Assembly: GCA_033085395.1 (NCBI GenBank)
Contig: JANQBS010000154.1
Span: forward strand, 1-64,000
Reading direction: 5' to 3'
Source of the DNA: Xanthoparmelia taractica
Taxonomy: Eukaryota; Ascomycota; Lecanoromycetes; Lecanorales; Parmeliaceae
DNA: 64,000 bases
Positions within the stretch are counted from its first letter, which is position 1, and each line of letters starts with the position of its first letter. Both the position numbers and the translations under genes were made by a program. Below the pieces are notes generated by a model that saw nothing but the letters and a program-made list of their open reading frames with translations, did no database searches and was not told the origin of the DNA. Positions 44,750 to 56,516 of the stretch are shown here, in pieces.

Positions 44750-47700
44750 GAGTGTCATAATAGCTATTCCAGCTTTCTAATTAGATTAGAATTAAAGCTA
44801 TTTAATTAACGATATAGCATAAGCATATAGAGAGATCCTCTTATCACATTTATAGACTATATTATCGTAATTATAGATCCCCGTAAGTATCTTAGTTCGA
44901 AGAAGTCTTTAGCGAGAAAGAGACGTGCAAATATTATATTAAACGATCTTAATAAGACTTCTTCGTCGTCTTAAGCTTCGATTCTAAAATTATATATATT
45001 TATTATATTTGTCTTAAAGATATCTAGTCTAAGATTTATTATAACGTCTTATAAGATAATAATATTATTATTAAGATTTAATAGATCGAAGTCGTTTAAG
45101 TTATAGCGCTTTAAGTTAATTAATTAACACTCTTTTTAAGCTAATAAAGTCGAGTTAATCGCTATTAAATTAATTATTTAAATCTTTAAATAATATATCT
45201 CTATCGAAGTTTTTAGTTAATAAACGATATTTTATTAATTTAGAGACGATTTTTAATTAAATATTTAATAGCGAGAGTCTATCGCTAATAAAGCGATTAA
45301 AAATTTATACTTTTAGCGATCTTTATAGTTTAATTTTATTATTAGATTATAAGTATTAAAAGAAATCTCGTTTAATATCTAAATAGACTTTAAAAATAAT
45401 TTATAAATAATATTTAATAATAAGAAGAATAGAGAGAAGAGAAGATATAAGTAAAAGATTTCTAAGATTTTTAATAATTAGCGATCTTATTAATAATAGA
45501 AGAATAAGAAAATAATTAAATCGAAGACGAAAACGAAGTTATCTAATTCTCTTAAAGATATTATTAATATCGAATCGCTTAATAATAAAAAGATAAAACT
45601 TATATTATAAAAACTTAATATAAAGTTATTTTAAGAGAGTGAAAAAATTATATTTAATATCGAGATTAAGAGATATACGCTTAATAATAATAATTCTTTT
45701 TTATTTTATTCGCTATTAAGAGTTTAAATTATATTATATCTCTTAATTATATCGTATATTATCGAATCTTACTTATTATAACTCTATTCTATAGCTTACT
45801 TGCTATAATTAAATAGAAATATTTTAATATCTTAAAGACTAAGCTTAACGAATATAAATAGATCTTAAATATAATTCTTACGAAACTATTAAATTAAAAG
45901 TATAAAAAAGAGCTTTAACTTAATTTAATATATCGTTATACTTATAATAAATCTAATATTATCGAAAAAGAGTTTATTATTATTAAAATAATATTTATAA
46001 TAATTATCTATAGCGATAAAACTTAGAATAATAGATTTATAAGTCTTATTAAGATTTTAATAAACTTAAATTTCATTAAATAATTATTTAACGTCTAGAT
46101 TACGAAAAATAAAATTAATTCTATTATCGCTATTAGACGCGATATTTAAGCTCGCTAAAAGTATTCTAAGAATAATTACAATAATTAGAATTATTTTAAA
46201 TTAGTCTACTACGTTAAAAACGTTTAAGACTTACGAAGATATTATCTTATTATATCTTAGAATCTAGTAAATTAATTAGTAGCTATATTAAAAAATCGAA
46301 TCGATAGACTTACTATCGAGTATTTATATATAAATTTAATTATTATCTAGAATTATAAGCTAAAGAATAAATAGAAGAATAAATTACGAAAGAAGAAGAA
46401 TAAGAGAAAGAATAAAGATATTTAGCGAACACGCGATCACGTTTTAGCTTTTATAGCTACTTCTATTACTACGATTATTTAGCTTTCTATATCGTTAACG
46501 AATTCTATTAATATTCTTATAGAGTTTCGATTCTCGCGCTTTAAAGCTAAGCTCGTTTCACGTGATTACTATAATTATTAGCGCTTAATTAATCGTGTTT
46601 ATAATCGTAAAATAATCTTAGCTTTAAAGTAAAGAGATAACAGTTTAATATATATTAATCTAAAGAACTTTATTAAGAATATAAAGATAAAGATTATATT
46701 ATATAATCGAAGAACTTTAGAGAATATAAAGAAGAAGCTATTAAATAAATATTATAAGTCTTATTATATTTAGAAGTAGAAAAATAATAGTTTCGAGTAT
46801 AAATAAGAGAAGTTAAAGATTAAATTTAATATTAGACGCGAGTTAGCTAATAATATAGAGATATTTAAGCGAAGAAAGAAGTTAGCTCACGTCTTAATAT
46901 ATATTTATTCTTTTATAATCTTTATATCTCGATTATTAAGATTTATTCTAGATTTTATTAAGAATAAGAATTATAATTATTAATAATAAGAGAAGAAAAC
47001 GTTTAAGAGTGAATTAAATTTAGATAAAACTATATATAAAGACGATAAAGACTTTATATAGCTATTTTATAGCGAAACTCTTATAAAGTAATAAAGTTAT
47101 TCTTTTAAGATCTTAATAGCGTTTATCTTATCTTAGTTTTTTAAATATATTTTACTTCTTTTAAAGAGATTACTCGTATTATATCTTCTCTTTTACGCGT
47201 AAATAGCGAGATTTATAAAATTATTATATCTTTCTTTATTAAAGTATAATATAATTAAATCTTAATATCTTTTAATTTACGTCTTTAGAATTAAAAATAA
47301 AATCTTAATAGAATTTACATTAGATAAATATAAAGATAAATACTTTAGTAAAACTTCTATATCGTGATATATATAAATAAGCTTAATATTATAATAAATT
47401 AACGTATTATCGTATATAATAACTAAAAGAGATTTACTTCTATTAAAGCTATCGTAGTATAAAAGAATATAATCTCGTATAAAATTAATAAAGATTTCTT
47501 AAATAATCGAATTCTATAGAATAATTTATAATAAATAATCTTATATAATAAATATAGATAATAGACTATATCTCTTTAATCGCTTAAATTCTTTATTAAT
47601 TTACGATCTTATATTTAAAAAAGCTTATTTATACTTTCTATCGTCTATAGACGTTAATATCTAATTAATAAAGTTAATAAACTATTTATTAATTCGCTTA

Positions 47701-48279
47701 TAAGTCGTCGACTTATTTAAAAAGATTAGTTAATTAAATCGCTAATTAATTAGCGTAATAAATTAGCTTTCTCGTAGAAATACGTTACGCTAATTAATAA
47801 TTCTTCTTATTTATTTACGAGATTAATTAAGACGATATAAAGTTCTTTAAATAATATTCTTATCGATGATAAGATCGAATTCGTTAAATAGTTAATAAAT
47901 TAACTCGTCTAAATATAATATAAATCGCTATTCGAGATATGCGAGTAATTTTAACTTAATATATTAATTTATAACTCTAGAACGTTTATCTAAGCTATTA
48001 TTTAAAATAAAAATAATATTATATTAAATTTAAAGAGTTCTTAGCTTTTATAAAGCATAGATATATATAGCGTATAGATCAACTAGAATAACGTTATTGC
48101 TATAACTCTATTCGAACTTATTCTAAATAAGGGCTCAAATAGACGCTAAGATAGATAACGATATAATAGCGATAGCGAGATAGACGACGTGGATAACTTA
48201 GAAGGCTACGAAATAGCTATATCAACTCTGGGTGGCAAATGAACTATACACGGCCTCAAATTTGAACGATTCTACACCT
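44750..48279. mobile_element. RIP-degraded transposon interior
   Basis: About 3.5 kb of extremely A+T-rich sequence with CA/TG almost absent and TA abundant, remaining C mostly in CG or CT. This is classic RIP. No coding frame survives and the transposon family cannot be told by eye. The flanking inverted repeats favour a DNA transposon of about 3.75 kb (44642-48387), though two inverted copies of another repeat around a decayed insert remain possible. Confidence 0.78.
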
Positions 48280-48387
48280 ACATATTGCGATTTACCTCCT
48301 GCTCTTCTTGGGTGGTCGTCCAGGCAAATAATGGCGGGGTGGTCCGCCAAGGCCGAGCTCCCGCACAGGGTTTTGCAAACAAGAGTA
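48280..48387 (-). repeat. Right inverted repeat of AT-rich element
   Basis: Reverse-complement partner of 44642-44749 with about 96% identity by eye. Unlike the interior it retains CA and TG dinucleotides and high GC. RIP acts poorly on very short repeats, which may explain the survival. Confidence 0.88.
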
Positions 48388-48725
48388 CCGAAAGACGGTA
48401 GTCGAGCAGCATGGTAATTAGTTCCTAGACACCGGTCATAGAGAATACGATGCTTTCCATTGCACCAGTTCGATGCAGTCTGTACGTTGTCTGCTGCTCA
48501 GCATTGTAGAACTAACCATGAGGTTCAGAAAAGCGAAGTGAACTGCTCCAAAAGGCCTTGATTTGCCTCTGCTTCAGGTTTTGCAAGGGTTTCTGCTGTT
48601 TGGTACCCGCTGCATCCTCCCCTCTCGAGAGAATTGTGAAGAGAGTGTCGACTCTCTGAGTAGGTGCTTCCCTTTATGCAAGCACAGACATCTACCCACA
48701 GACATCTACCGGCAATATACCAATC
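48388..48725. promoter_or_regulatory. RTG2 upstream region
   Basis: 338 nt between the repeat element and the RTG2 start. It contains a tandem ACAGACATCTACC pair at about 48685-48711 just before the ATG. No gene is seen. Confidence 0.4.
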
Positions 48726-50342
48726 ATGGCCTCCACTGCCGCGAGCCAGTACTATCAAGCACTAGTCGATATCGGCAGCAATGGTATTCGATTCTCCATA
48801 TCCGATTTGTCTCCTCCAACCGCCAGAGTAATGCCAACCGTCTATCAGAAACGCTACGGCATTTCTCTGTACGACGCTCAGAATGCAACGGGTACCAAGG
48901 CTCCCATACCTTCTAGCGTTATTGAAGAAGTCCTGGCAGTCCTTGTACAATTCAAGAGGACATGTCAGGATTTTGAGGTGCAAGCCAACAATATTAGGCT
49001 AATCGCTACAGAGGCCACGAGAAATGCTATCAATAGAGAGGATATGCTCGGCCAGATTGAAGAAAGAACGCGCTGGAAAGTAGACTTGCTGACAAAGGAG
49101 GAGGAAGGAAGACTGGGGGCTATGGGCATAGCCAGCAGCATCGGTCACATTGACGGAATCTGCATGGACATGGGCGGAGGCTCTGTCCAAATGACTTGGA
49201 TAGTCAAGAAGCCTAATGGAAATGTGGATATGAGCCCAGTCGGATCCGTGAGCTTCCCTTACGGTGCGGCAGCATTAACGTCTACATTGTCAGAGGTGAG
49301 CGTACAGGAAGAAGCTTCTTTACAGGATGAGATTGCATCCGCGTTTGAAAGAGGTCTGGAGGACATTCAGATCCCTTTAGGTCTAAGGGACGAGGCCATA
49401 AGAAAAGGTGGCTACACACTCTACCTAAGCGGCGGAGGATTTCGTGGCAGAGGGTATGTTCTCATGTCAAACGAAGACATCCAACCGTATCCCATTCCAG
49501 TCATCAATTGCTACAGCGTCAGCGGCTCCCACTTCTTTTCAAACCTGGAGGAGTCTCGAGCGAGTGCCTCAACTTTCCGAGTCTCGTCCCGTCGTGCTTC
49601 GCAAGCTCCTGCGGTCCTGCTGGTCATTAAAGCGCTTATACAGGCCAAGATCCCCATCACAAAGGTAGTTTTTACCCAAGGCGGCGTACGGGAAGGCCTA
49701 CTATATTCCAGTTTGCCCCCTTTCATACGCGCCCAAAGCCCCTTGATCGCATCGACACTTCCCCACGCACCGATATCAGCGGCTTCCCTTACCAGCATCC
49801 TTCGGGATGCCGTACCCGGTTTGGTAGAGACAGAGTTGCTCACTTCAACCATCAACCTGCTTTACTTCCATGGCTCTATGTCCAAAGATATCCGTGCGGC
49901 TGCAGCTCTTCGCAGCACAACTACGGGCGTTCTTGCAGGTACGCATGGTCTCAGTCATCAAGATCGAGGAACTTTGGCTCTGATTCTGTGCGAGAGATGG
50001 GGTGCAGACCTGAGTGAAGCAGATATCCCACTCTACGAGAGCCTTCAGAGACTGACTGGGCACCTTACCTGGTGGACCAAATACGTCGGTCGAGTAGCAG
50101 AAGGGATAGCGAACGTTTTCCCTGCGGGCGTCGTACGAGACAATGAGCAGGCTATCGCGATTGAGTCGGGGATGTCCTTTGTGTTAGATATCCAGCGTTG
50201 TTGGCTGAAATTCACCGTCCTCCGACAGGATCTCCTTGGCATTGTAAAGGAATGGGCTGAGGATTTGAGAAAACTCGGAAAGAAAAAGCACTGGGGCAAG
50301 CAGGGATTGGGCATGAAAGTGGACGTAGAGGTGCGGACTTGA
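48726..50342 (+). CDS. rtg2: Retrograde regulation protein 2 (Ppx/GppA family)
   Basis: Single exon, 538 aa. The Ppx/GppA phosphatase fold (actin-like ATPase superfamily) is shown by ALVDIGSNGIRFSISD near the N-terminus (phosphate-1 loop) and ICMDMGGGSVQMTWI around residues 145-160 (phosphate-2 loop), with LIATEATRNAINR between. The C-terminal half includes KVVFTQGGVREGLLYSSL, another family hallmark. In yeast Rtg2 senses mitochondrial dysfunction and relieves Mks1 inhibition of Rtg1/Rtg3 nuclear transcription; filamentous fungi carry orthologues of this length. Whether the fungal protein hydrolyses polyphosphate is not decided by sequence. Confidence 0.9.
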   Translation: MASTAASQYYQALVDIGSNGIRFSISDLSPPTARVMPTVYQKRYGISLYDAQNATGTKAPIPSSVIEEVLAVLVQFKRTCQDFEVQANNIRLIATEATRNAINREDMLGQIEERTRWKVDLLTKEEEGRLGAMGIASSIGHIDGICMDMGGGSVQMTWIVKKPNGNVDMSPVGSVSFPYGAAALTSTLSEVSVQEEASLQDEIASAFERGLEDIQIPLGLRDEAIRKGGYTLYLSGGGFRGRGYVLMSNEDIQPYPIPVINCYSVSGSHFFSNLEESRASASTFRVSSRRASQAPAVLLVIKALIQAKIPITKVVFTQGGVREGLLYSSLPPFIRAQSPLIASTLPHAPISAASLTSILRDAVPGLVETELLTSTINLLYFHGSMSKDIRAAAALRSTTTGVLAGTHGLSHQDRGTLALILCERWGADLSEADIPLYESLQRLTGHLTWWTKYVGRVAEGIANVFPAGVVRDNEQAIAIESGMSFVLDIQRCWLKFTVLRQDLLGIVKEWAEDLRKLGKKKHWGKQGLGMKVDVEVRT

Positions 50343-50477
50343 GATCGAGAAACAATGGCTTCCGAAATCAGGTTTTACTCGGAGTGACTGGGATTGATGT
50401 TTCCAGTCAAGAGAAGGCCCTGATATCTGTGAAGCTTTATAGCTTATCATTCAATATCGTTCATCTCGATCGTATTG

Positions 50478-53400
50478 TCAAGGGCCTACATTGAATCTCA
50501 TCTTCACACCCATAGCACTCAATTCCACATCCAGGTACCTCAAGACCCCCGGTATGGCAACTATTGTCGTATCCTCGCCACCCACCCATTTGCCTCCTGA
50601 GCCGTCTTCCCACTCTTCACCCATCCCCACCTTCTGGCCCTGTCCAAGCAGTTCTTCCACCCTCTTCGCGCACCTTCTGCATCTCACGACCCCGGTTCCT
50701 CTTCCCTTGTTTCCCATACCGCCACCCCAAACCGTCGGCTGTGTGCTCAAGAAGCTTCCACAACCCCTACAGACCCACTCCCGTCTGTAGTCACTACATC
50801 CCATGAGCCGATCCTGCAACAAGAATGCGCAACCATGCGCCAGTAATGCGTCTCTCTCCATCTCTCCGACCCTTATTCCTCCCCCCTTTGCTCTTCCCTT
50901 AATAGGCTGGCCCGTTAGCGGCGTTACCGGGCCGGTAGTCCTGACCTGGAATTTGTCATTCACCATGTGCCGCAAGCGCTGATAAAAGACCACGCCCAAA
51001 AAAATGTCCGCAGCAAATTCGCGGCCGGTAATACCAGAGTACATGGGCTCATTGCCATGATAATTATACCCTGCAAGGCGGAGCTGTTCGCCAAAATATT
51101 CACCAGCTGTGTCTTGCTCTGAGAAGCGCCATGGTGAAGAGTCTTGCGACAAGCCGTGGAGAGCACCGGCTTTGCCCGCCAAAGACTCGATGAACATGCC
51201 TATGGTCATGCGGGAGGGGAATGCATGTGGATTGATGATAATGTCGGGTATAATGCCTGATTCGCTGAAAGGCATATCAACTGCAGGCCACTTTTGGGAA
51301 CAGACACCTTTTTGGCCATGACGGGAGGAAAATTTGTCACCGATAACGGGCGCGCGCGGTATACGCAGTTTGATGCTTAGAGATTGGCAAGGTTCGGACC
51401 CTGTGTCGCTGCCAAGTAGACGGACTTCTTCAATGTAGGCCGTTTCAGAGTCTTTATATTTGTGGAGGGTGTTGATGCCATCACGGTTGATATAAGACGT
51501 TAACGTTGTTTTGGTAGGGTCATATATGACCGTGTGTGAAGCGCATAGCGGGTCACCTTCGTTAATCTTGGCGCCTATGTGGGGAAGACCGTCTGAGTCA
51601 AGTTTGCTCCGGGCGGAGGCTGGGATGTGGCTGTTCGGGGCAAAACCGAAGAGCCTGGTGATGGCTCTGGCGGATTTGGCGCGGCCTCTATTCCCTCTTT
51701 GGTTCTCTTCTAGTCGGATTATCTTGGTTTTGTATATTGTGCCGTAGCCAAAGCCGCGTTCGTGAGCAGATTTGGACAGTATCATAGCGTCGTCCATGTC
51801 ATAGCCTGTGTATGAGATGACAGCCACTACAGCGTTCATCCCATTCGGATAGTTGTCCAGACCGTATTCGTTGTACAGCGGTGGACGAACGACAGGTGTT
51901 TGGCCAGTCTGGAGACGATACGTCTTGTTGTCAGTGCGGTAGCGAATGGAGGTTCCGGGAGTCCCCATGGCCTGCTTGCCCATTTGGCACTGGTACATGT
52001 TGCGGGGTGATTGATTGAAATCCGAGAAAGGTGTTTGATTGGCGACAATAGACAGGATGTTGGTAGGGTCAAACTCCACATGACTGGATTCACCAGATTC
52101 GATCTCCTTGTCGGTACAAGCTACTGACAGAAAAGGCTGCTCGAACGGGCCAATATAATCATGCTTGTCCAGTGGAAGATATTTGACAGGCCGGACCATC
52201 CTTGACGCTTGAGAGAAGATGTACACACCAGGATACTGACCACCAATCGCATTCGGTATGTAACCTATTTCGAGTTCTTTAGGAACGCCATGGCTGCCCT
52301 CAACCTTCCAGTACCGAAGAGTATCTCCAATAACATGGGCTTGCTTTGGTGTGCAGAATCCGAGGATCCGGCCATCAAGCTGGACTACGACTCTGCCTTC
52401 CCCAGAAGCATCAGAAACTCCCAGTTGAGCCAGAAGGCGAGGTATTGCCGAAACATCAAGGTCATATGTGATAATCTTACATTTGTGCGCTAAGTGGTTC
52501 AGTAAGCCACAAGGACTTCCATCTGGTGTATGCACTGGACACAGGAAACCCCAACTTTCAGGCAATAGCTTGCGTACTGTCGTAGTTTTCAATTGGGCAA
52601 AGAAGCTTCCTCTGTGCACCATCCGAAAGTGACTGATAAATCTATAAAAATTGATCTTTTCTGCGACGACAGTGAAACCTGACGTCTGTTGTAGATCTAG
52701 GCCAGTGGGACTGATTAGGTTGCCTGTTGAGAGGAAGTACTCAAGAAGGCCTCCAAGATTCTCGTTGGTCCTCTTAAGAATCTTGATAGGAAAATCTTTG
52801 AGAAAATTGGGATCTGTGAATTTAGCCTCGTCGTTTTTCAGTGACCACTCCTTACAAGCGCTTTGTACTGATCTTAACCAATCATCGATCTTCTCTTTGA
52901 TGATCATGCCATAGAGAAAGCCAGGCAGGAGAATCTCTTGATTTGATACCGCATCCGGATTATCGACTGCGCATTCACCAGCGACAAGGCTATACAGCTT
53001 TCGAATCACGAAAAGCAGCATCTTAAACTTGTTATTGTTTTGAGATTCGGTAACATCTACGTTACCTAGGTGCACAAGAACAATCTTGCGCAAGAACTCA
53101 GATCCAGCATCCAGATCTGATATTTCATCAGGCAAATCAAGTACTGGCTTGAACTTTTCCCCCAAATATGCTCGTGTCTTCGCCTTTCCATTGAGATTGT
53201 AGGCTTTGTAGGTCCGAAGCAGTAGCTCGACTCGTTCCGTCATGAAAGTCCTATCCGTGCCTTGTGACCCAGCGAAACCGATCAGTCCTTCGAAAATTTC
53301 ACGATCGTTCGTCTCGACCAAAGCCTTCAGGATCATCACCACCGGAACCAGGTACTCATTCTTTCGCCATGAGAAACGAAAGGTGACATTACCATCGTTA

Positions 53401-54173
53401 AGATAATGGAGCACATTGGTTTGAGATGTTTGATCCGGACGTACAGATCTTATTTGAATGCCATATTTGGTATACGCTGGTCCTCTGTTGACGAAAGAGC
53501 CACGAATGATAGCCATTGGATAGTTGCGCCGTAAAACGATGAGCATCCGTATGAGCTTCTCGATGCCATTGACGATGAAATAGCCTCCCAGTTCTTCGGA
53601 CTCTTCTTTATGCTGGACCAACTGCGCCGGAGTGTTGTTTTCGAGATGGCATCGGTTAGTCTTGAGCATTACAGGGATTTGACCCAGGTCTCTAATCGTG
53701 TCCTGCCATTCGCCTCCGTTCACGGTGTATTCTACCCTTGCTCTTAGCTTGCCTCGGTAAGTCGCGTGCCTTTCTCTGCACTCAGCAGGGTAAATTTCTC
53801 GATTTTTGGTGCTAAACTTGTTGGTCGGAGGAAGTACAGATTTCTCCAGGAAGAGCTCTCGTATCCTGACACTGAACCTGTTCCTCTTCTCGCGAGGTCT
53901 TCCGTCCTCAAGCCTTTGCGCCCTCCGCTGTGGTGTCTCCGGTTCACCATCTAGGAAGCTCTTGACCCCAATGTCCCTCAAGCCAGCGTCGAGAAGATTG
54001 CTGTTGTCGAAGAGTGCATTGAAGGAGTAGATGTGAGGATGGATTGCCTCTGCAAGTGTAGGATAGGGTGTATGGTCCTTGGGCGGGCGTTGGAAGAGCG
54101 TCTCCCGCCGTGCGGTGTCAAATTTGGCCGTCCACTGGGTGTCTGTGGGCAAGGAAGCAGAGGGTGAAGGCAT
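50478..54173 (-). CDS. rpa135: RNA polymerase I second-largest subunit (RPA135)
   Basis: Single exon on the minus strand, 1231 aa from the ATG at 54173 (MPSPSASLPTDTQW); in-frame sequence upstream of it (to 54293) is probably untranslated. Family blocks: GYFIVNGIEKLIRMLIVLRRNYPM (Rpb2 domain 2), HFRMVHRGSFFAQLKTTTVRKLLPESWGFLCPVHTPDGSPCGLLNHL (fork region), GYDMDDAMILSKSA (active-site Mg region), GDKFSSRHGQKGV, FPSRMTIGMFIESLAGKAG, and the C-terminal zinc ribbon CRGC...CRRC. Together with the largest subunit it forms the catalytic core of Pol I, which transcribes rRNA in the nucleolus. Divergent from ARL8 with about 600 nt between. Confidence 0.95.
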   Translation of the reverse strand: MPSPSASLPTDTQWTAKFDTARRETLFQRPPKDHTPYPTLAEAIHPHIYSFNALFDNSNLLDAGLRDIGVKSFLDGEPETPQRRAQRLEDGRPREKRNRFSVRIRELFLEKSVLPPTNKFSTKNREIYPAECRERHATYRGKLRARVEYTVNGGEWQDTIRDLGQIPVMLKTNRCHLENNTPAQLVQHKEESEELGGYFIVNGIEKLIRMLIVLRRNYPMAIIRGSFVNRGPAYTKYGIQIRSVRPDQTSQTNVLHYLNDGNVTFRFSWRKNEYLVPVVMILKALVETNDREIFEGLIGFAGSQGTDRTFMTERVELLLRTYKAYNLNGKAKTRAYLGEKFKPVLDLPDEISDLDAGSEFLRKIVLVHLGNVDVTESQNNNKFKMLLFVIRKLYSLVAGECAVDNPDAVSNQEILLPGFLYGMIIKEKIDDWLRSVQSACKEWSLKNDEAKFTDPNFLKDFPIKILKRTNENLGGLLEYFLSTGNLISPTGLDLQQTSGFTVVAEKINFYRFISHFRMVHRGSFFAQLKTTTVRKLLPESWGFLCPVHTPDGSPCGLLNHLAHKCKIITYDLDVSAIPRLLAQLGVSDASGEGRVVVQLDGRILGFCTPKQAHVIGDTLRYWKVEGSHGVPKELEIGYIPNAIGGQYPGVYIFSQASRMVRPVKYLPLDKHDYIGPFEQPFLSVACTDKEIESGESSHVEFDPTNILSIVANQTPFSDFNQSPRNMYQCQMGKQAMGTPGTSIRYRTDNKTYRLQTGQTPVVRPPLYNEYGLDNYPNGMNAVVAVISYTGYDMDDAMILSKSAHERGFGYGTIYKTKIIRLEENQRGNRGRAKSARAITRLFGFAPNSHIPASARSKLDSDGLPHIGAKINEGDPLCASHTVIYDPTKTTLTSYINRDGINTLHKYKDSETAYIEEVRLLGSDTGSEPCQSLSIKLRIPRAPVIGDKFSSRHGQKGVCSQKWPAVDMPFSESGIIPDIIINPHAFPSRMTIGMFIESLAGKAGALHGLSQDSSPWRFSEQDTAGEYFGEQLRLAGYNYHGNEPMYSGITGREFAADIFLGVVFYQRLRHMVNDKFQVRTTGPVTPLTGQPIKGRAKGGGIRVGEMERDALLAHGCAFLLQDRLMGCSDYRREWVCRGCGSFLSTQPTVWGGGMGNKGRGTGVVRCRRCAKRVEELLGQGQKVGMGEEWEDGSGGKWVGGEDTTIVAIPGVLRYLDVELSAMGVKMRFNVGP

Positions 54174-54776
54174 TATTGCTGTGTAGACAAGCGTAATCAC
54201 AGACTCGGCAGGGAGGAGAGCATCTCTCAAAGAACGTACAGCTGTATTCCGTACGATTACATGCAAAAATAATAATGACTCGAAACTAATCAAATTTACG
54301 TAAGGTATTTTTGTATTACAAAGTACGGGTACTCATACAAGGAGAGTTGGCAAGCGAGCTGCAGGGAACAAGCCGGATCATCTTCCAATTCTGCATTCTG
54401 CAACCATGTCCACCACCCGCATTGGCGCCTAAGCAAGGCCTTTGCAGTTTGCATCACCTGCACATTGGAGAAGAAAAGAGGGTAAGGCAGTGGTGCAGTG
54501 AGCGCAATAATAATACCACTCTTGAAATTTTGATGAATCTCAATTGAGCTCCCTTATCGAACGCCTGCTTAAGTCTCCTCCGCTACCGTACGAAGTACGA
54601 AGTACCTTCGCTACAAATTTACTACTACGACGATAAGGGCAAAGTCCCCGCCTCCCGCTTGCTTTTTCTGCTCCAGCCTCCGCAACACCAACTCAACCAA
54701 GGTTCTGGCAAATCTGCGAAAGGCAACGACGGATTCTTGACGAACCGCTGCCTCACAACCGTTCACGTGAGAAGCC
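54174..54776. promoter_or_regulatory. Bidirectional promoter region (RPA135 / ARL8)
   Basis: 603 nt. A cluster of palindromic CGTACGAAGTACGAAGTACC elements lies at about 54587-54606, and AAAGTACGGGTACT at about 54320-54333. No gene is seen. Confidence 0.5.
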
Positions 54777-55695
54777 ATGGCCGGCTTTTTCAAAATAATC
54801 TATGACTGGCTGTTACGAACCTTCTGGTAAGTCGCTCAGTAGTATCCTGCTTGGTCAACCGTCCATTTCCACTTCTCCGCAATCCGCCGTAGAAGATGCG
54901 CCACCCTGCCAGTTCTAGGACGCGCTGTCCCAGTGGCCATCCGTGTATTCAGGGTATAGTTGACATTCTTATTCCATTAGGGCGACGGAGATGGATGTAA
55001 CCATGATTGGTCTGCAAAACGCTGGCAAGACATCGCTCCTGCGGGTCCTTGCGGTAAGGGCAAAAGACGATGTATGCGGAGAAACGCTGATGCGATGCGC
55101 GCCAGGGCGGAGAGTTTACCATAGAGTAGGTCAATATTTATTGCTTCAGGTCTCCCGGTCTGACTTCCAACTCCCAAAAGCTCTATTCCCACAGTGGGCT
55201 TCAACATGAAACGAGTCCAGAAAGGTCACGTCACCCTCAAATGGTAGGTGGTTCAATTATCGTTTACATAGTCGACGGTTGGCATGACAGTCCTCTAGCT
55301 GGGACCTTGGTGGTCAGCCTAGATTTCGGTCCATGTGGGAGCGGTACTGTCGAGGTGTCAACGCCATCGTGTAGGTACGCTATCCTATACATTGGTGAGA
55401 TGATTCTAATATAAACCACAGGTATATCGTGGATGCGGCAGATAAGGCTGCCATGCCGGTAGCGAGGGAAGAACTCCACGCCTTACTTGGAAAGCCAGTC
55501 TTGGATGGAATTCCGCTGCTCGTTTTGGGCAACAAGTCTGATTTGCCGGATAAGCTTTCGGTCGATGAATTGATCGATGCACTAAACATGAAGGCCATAT
55601 CGCACCGCGAAGTCAGCTGCTACGGAATCAGTGCCAAGGAGGAAACGAATCTCGATGCTGTCTTGGAATGGCTGATAAACAAGACAGCCCACTGA
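54777..55695 (+). CDS. arl8: Arf-like small GTPase ARL8
   Basis: Six exons, 54777-54826, 54981-55053, 55106-55125 (20-nt microexon), 55181-55243, 55299-55370 and 55422-55695, join in phase to give 183 aa. N-terminal amphipathic helix AGFFKIIYDWLLRTFW without the Gly2 needed for myristoylation, as in ARL8. Nucleotide-binding motifs: GLQNAGKTS (P-loop), PTVGFNMK (switch I), WDLGGQPRFRSMWERYCR (switch II, very ARL8-like), NKSD, and SAKEE. ARL8 sits on lysosome/vacuole membranes and governs their positioning and fusion. Introns of 154, 52, 55, 55 and 51 nt all have standard signals. Exon 3 supplies only GEFTI around switch I. Confidence 0.92.
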
Positions 55696-56516
55696 GGAGA
55701 TCATATATGAGAACTGTATCATCCTAGACGACACCATGCACGACTGACAATGACATATCGTGGCGAGCTGATTGTTCACGATGGTAACGAAGCAGTGACA
55801 AGATGCATGCTAGCAATGCAAAGATGAGTCGGAGCGGCGCTTTTTCAAACGTTTCCAGGGGATCTTCTTTGGTCTGAATCTTCCAATCCCATCCATGAAC
55901 GTATGATTGCCTGGGTAGGACGATGTTTGGGGGTTTGCGGTCAAGCAGCTAAGCGAGCTTGGGGTTTGTTTTGATGATCAGTGCTTCTATGCAAATAAAA
56001 CTCAGTGCACTTCACCGCCAGAGAAGGTCATCTTCATTTGCTCTATGTAGAGGAAAGAGGTTGAAGAAGAGAGAAACAGTACACGTCGCAAAAGGACTCA
56101 TCAACACAAACGGGGAATGCGCTGGCTAGCCGCCCGAATCCCTGCCGTATAGCGCGCTAGCGTCCTCGGCACAGATCTAAGCTAGTACGGCTAGTAAGGT
56201 AAATCTTAGCTGACAGAGCTAAACTCGTTCCAGTTGGCCAGATGATTAGATGATGAGCATTGCCCTGCCCTGCTCTAGCGCGGCTTCTACGCCACTTCCA
56301 TGTAATATCATTCTTCACCACTTGTCTGCCACACAGAGCCTCACAGACCTTCCATCCCATCCACAGCCTTGACTCAAAGACAGATATAAAGTCGCTCGTC
56401 CAGCCCTGATTCTACTCTAAACTTCAAATTTCACCCTTTCACCCCATCCTCCACTGATCCAACCTTGGACCAACATACCATTTACTGCGCTGACAAACAC
56501 TCACACCAAGACCACG
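55696..56516. other. Intergenic (ARL8 3' flank / RCR gene upstream)
   Basis: 821 nt, no gene supported. A minus-strand frame at 56360-56157 lacks recognisable features. Confidence 0.4.

Noticed and set aside
46080..46460. Possible decayed transposase or reverse-transcriptase coding in the right AT-rich block
   Set aside because: Stops in all frames and RIP saturation prevent any defensible family call.
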